A stretch of 64,000 nt of DNA from Xestospongia muta (lineage: Eukaryota; Porifera; Demospongiae; Haplosclerida; Petrosiidae), in the NCBI GenBank assembly GCA_963693285.1, contig OY848917.1:23194245-23258244 (forward strand). The letters are read 5' to 3'. The notes under the pieces were generated by a model that was not told where the DNA came from, did no database searches, and saw nothing but the letters and a program-made list of their open reading frames with translations. Position 1 is the stretch's first letter; every line of letters starts with the position of its first letter. This document shows positions 62,422-64,000 of the stretch, in pieces. A program made the translations under genes and the position numbers.

Positions 62422-64000
62422 TTAGTCTTCAAATCCGACAACATTAGATCCTCGTAGTTTTCTGGTTTTCTTAGTACTTTTTGGGACAATCATATCAATG
62501 GTATGTATATTTTTCTGATCTCCAAATGGTTTCTTTATAGGAGCCTCTTCAATATCATCATTAATATTGTTGTCATCATCACTTTTTCTGTCTTGTGATG
62601 ATTTTTCTTTAGAATCACTTGTATCACCCAACTCTTCACGATATTCTTTTGCTAGAGACTTTCTCACAGTGCTCAATTGGTCTTTTAGCTGCTGCTTTGA
62701 CTCTTCTCGAGATAGAGGAGCACTGAGACTTTTACTTGGCATTTCTGTTCCCTTTATTTCAGGAAGCTGTCCAATTTTTTCATCTAGTTTTTGCTTTAAC
62801 TGTCGGTGATATGAAGTAGTACGACCACTTTGTTTTGTATCTAGTGGCCTTCGAGTTGTGGGACCATAACCAGTAGCTGTATTTAGAGTTGGCATATTCT
62901 TAGCTGAATGACGATATCGTAATCCTTCTTCTCCTGAGAGGCCTGCATTGACCACTTTACCCTCTTTAATATGACTTTTCATGCTATGTCCTATGTAACG
63001 TCCTTTATCATGTCCATTATGTCCTGCATGAAGTCCACTATCATCCCCAACATAGGTTTCTCTACTGCCAGTAATGTGACAAAGATGTTTAACGCTTCCT
63101 GTGTAACTTTGGGTACTTTTTGTGTTACCTCCTCCTGCTTGATCTGCTATACGTCTATTGTCACTACCAGTATGACTTTCAGTATGTCCTACATGAATCC
63201 CACCACTACTTCCTGAATTTGTAGTAGCACCTTCAAGATCTCCAATGCTGCTTGTATCACTATTTCCAATGCCACTTTCAGTGTAACCTCTGGTTTTTGA
63301 TCCAATATGTGCACTATCTCTCTTAGGAATTCCTATAAGACTGCCAATATGACTTCCAATATCTTCTTCATGAACCTCAGCATCACCTCTAAAACGTGTG
63401 TGAACACCTTCACTAATTCCATTGCTTCTTTTGATAATCCCTCCGATACGATTTTCAGTATAATCACTAGTGCTTACTTTAGTTACTGTATTATCTCTCA
63501 TAGCACTTCGTCTATTACTACCATTATGACCATTCTGTCCTACATAAATCCCAGCACCACTCCTAGAATTTGTATGACCTCCTTCACCAATTTCATTGCC
63601 ACTTGGATAAAATCCTCCCACATGACCTTCAGTGTTTGTTCCAATACGAGTTCTTACTGTACTGTCTTTCATAGGACTTTCTGTCTGACCACCAGTATAA
63701 TGACTTGTGCTACCTCCAGAACCTGTGTGAATACTACTATGACTTCCAGTATGACCTCCAATATTTGCTTTAGTACCTTCACTGAGACTTCCTGTACTAC
63801 TTCCAGATGAATGCCCTGGATAACCTCTACTATTACTTCCAACAGATCCTTCATGATTTTCAGTATTACCTTCACCTGTTGGACCATTCGCTTTGGAACC
63901 TTTTGTTTTGCTTTCTTTGCCACCACCTCCTCCACATCCACCCAAACTAAACCCAAGACTTGGTGATAGTACAAGACTTGGGGGACCAACTGACAAATCT
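62422..64000 (-). CDS. Ser/Gly/Thr/His-rich repeat protein, 5' end outside window
   Basis: An open frame of at least 525 codons with no stop up to the window edge; the first in-frame codons there are GAT TTG, so the true start or exon boundary lies beyond 64000. A Gly-rich start (GGCGGGGGKESK) is followed by about 330 residues of irregular 16-22-residue repeats built on 'H-x-G-S-x-T-G-x', for example GGHTGSHSSIHTGSGGSTSH. The last ~150 residues are charged and non-repetitive, with a predicted helical stretch, HRQLKQKLDEKIGQLPEIKG and SKQQLKDQLSTVRKSLAKEY, an acidic DDDNNINDDIEE and a basic TKKTRKLRG before the stop. No family recognised. The length of the frame in AT-rich DNA argues it is a real gene. 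Confidence 0.65.
   Translation of the reverse strand, partial: DLSVGPPSLVLSPSLGFSLGGCGGGGGKESKTKGSKANGPTGEGNTENHEGSVGSNSRGYPGHSSGSSTGSLSEGTKANIGGHTGSHSSIHTGSGGSTSHYTGGQTESPMKDSTVRTRIGTNTEGHVGGFYPSGNEIGEGGHTNSRSGAGIYVGQNGHNGSNRRSAMRDNTVTKVSTSDYTENRIGGIIKRSNGISEGVHTRFRGDAEVHEEDIGSHIGSLIGIPKRDSAHIGSKTRGYTESGIGNSDTSSIGDLEGATTNSGSSGGIHVGHTESHTGSDNRRIADQAGGGNTKSTQSYTGSVKHLCHITGSRETYVGDDSGLHAGHNGHDKGRYIGHSMKSHIKEGKVVNAGLSGEEGLRYRHSAKNMPTLNTATGYGPTTRRPLDTKQSGRTTSYHRQLKQKLDEKIGQLPEIKGTEMPSKSLSAPLSREESKQQLKDQLSTVRKSLAKEYREELGDTSDSKEKSSQDRKSDDDNNINDDIEEAPIKKPFGDQKNIHTIDMIVPKSTKKTRKLRGSNVVGFED

Noticed and set aside
63307..63810. A 167-codon plus-strand ORF rich in Ser, Thr and Met
   Set aside because: It is the complement of the Ser/Gly/Thr/His repeat gene on the minus strand; its composition follows from those codons.

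Overview
The window is nuclear DNA from an animal: AT-rich, gene-poor and crowded with transposons. It carries pieces of two conserved ciliary genes, BBS2 (BBSome) and the C-terminus of a DNAI3/WDR63-like axonemal dynein intermediate chain. Both are split by GT-AG introns, some only 40-60 bp long. The transposon mix (THAP, PIF/Harbinger-like DDE, CACTA-like, hAT, Mutator-like, piggyBac, pogo, Crypton-like, Gypsy-like, two kinds of non-LTR element) and codon style suggest an early-branching invertebrate, most likely a sponge. That is inference, not proof.

Layout. 1-3.3 kb: broken hAT and other transposon pieces and a pogo derivative, inside or upstream of BBS2. 3.3-34.1 kb (+): the 3' half of BBS2 in 13 exons, ending at a true stop. 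Its two ~13.8-kb introns are packed with insertions: a 4.7-kb CACTA-like element with two divergent genes (one SAM-domain), a THAP pseudogene, a Crypton-like fragment, a seven-copy 129-bp satellite, reverse transcriptases, a THAP/DDE/YqaJ cluster, a CXXC finger and a Gypsy-like element with LTRs and target-site duplication. 34.3-39.9 kb: two head-to-tail non-LTR elements on the minus strand, one split by a clean hAT insertion. 40.7-45.1 kb: two copies of a repeat with stable hairpins, and a Mutator-like repeat interrupted by 2.5 kb that includes the DNAI3-like exons. 46.7-61.9 kb (+): three exons from the 5' half of BBS2, lying downstream of the 3' half; the last has a stop and a frameshift. 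This interval also holds a BED/hAT element, a HIRAN-like pseudogene, Mutator- and CACTA-like fragments and a ~1.1-kb tandem duplication. 62.4-64 kb (-): a long Ser/Gly/Thr/His-rich repeat protein, open at the window edge.

How it fits together. The only convincing cellular genes are the BBS2 3' half, the DNAI3-like tail and perhaps the repeat protein. The rest is mobile DNA, mostly decayed. The most notable points are the permuted BBS2 halves, the DNAI3-like fragment inside an interrupted transposon, the CACTA-like element with a SAM-domain passenger gene, and the hairpin repeat in which two copies differ by a compensating base-pair change. All family assignments come from reading motifs by eye; no database search was run.
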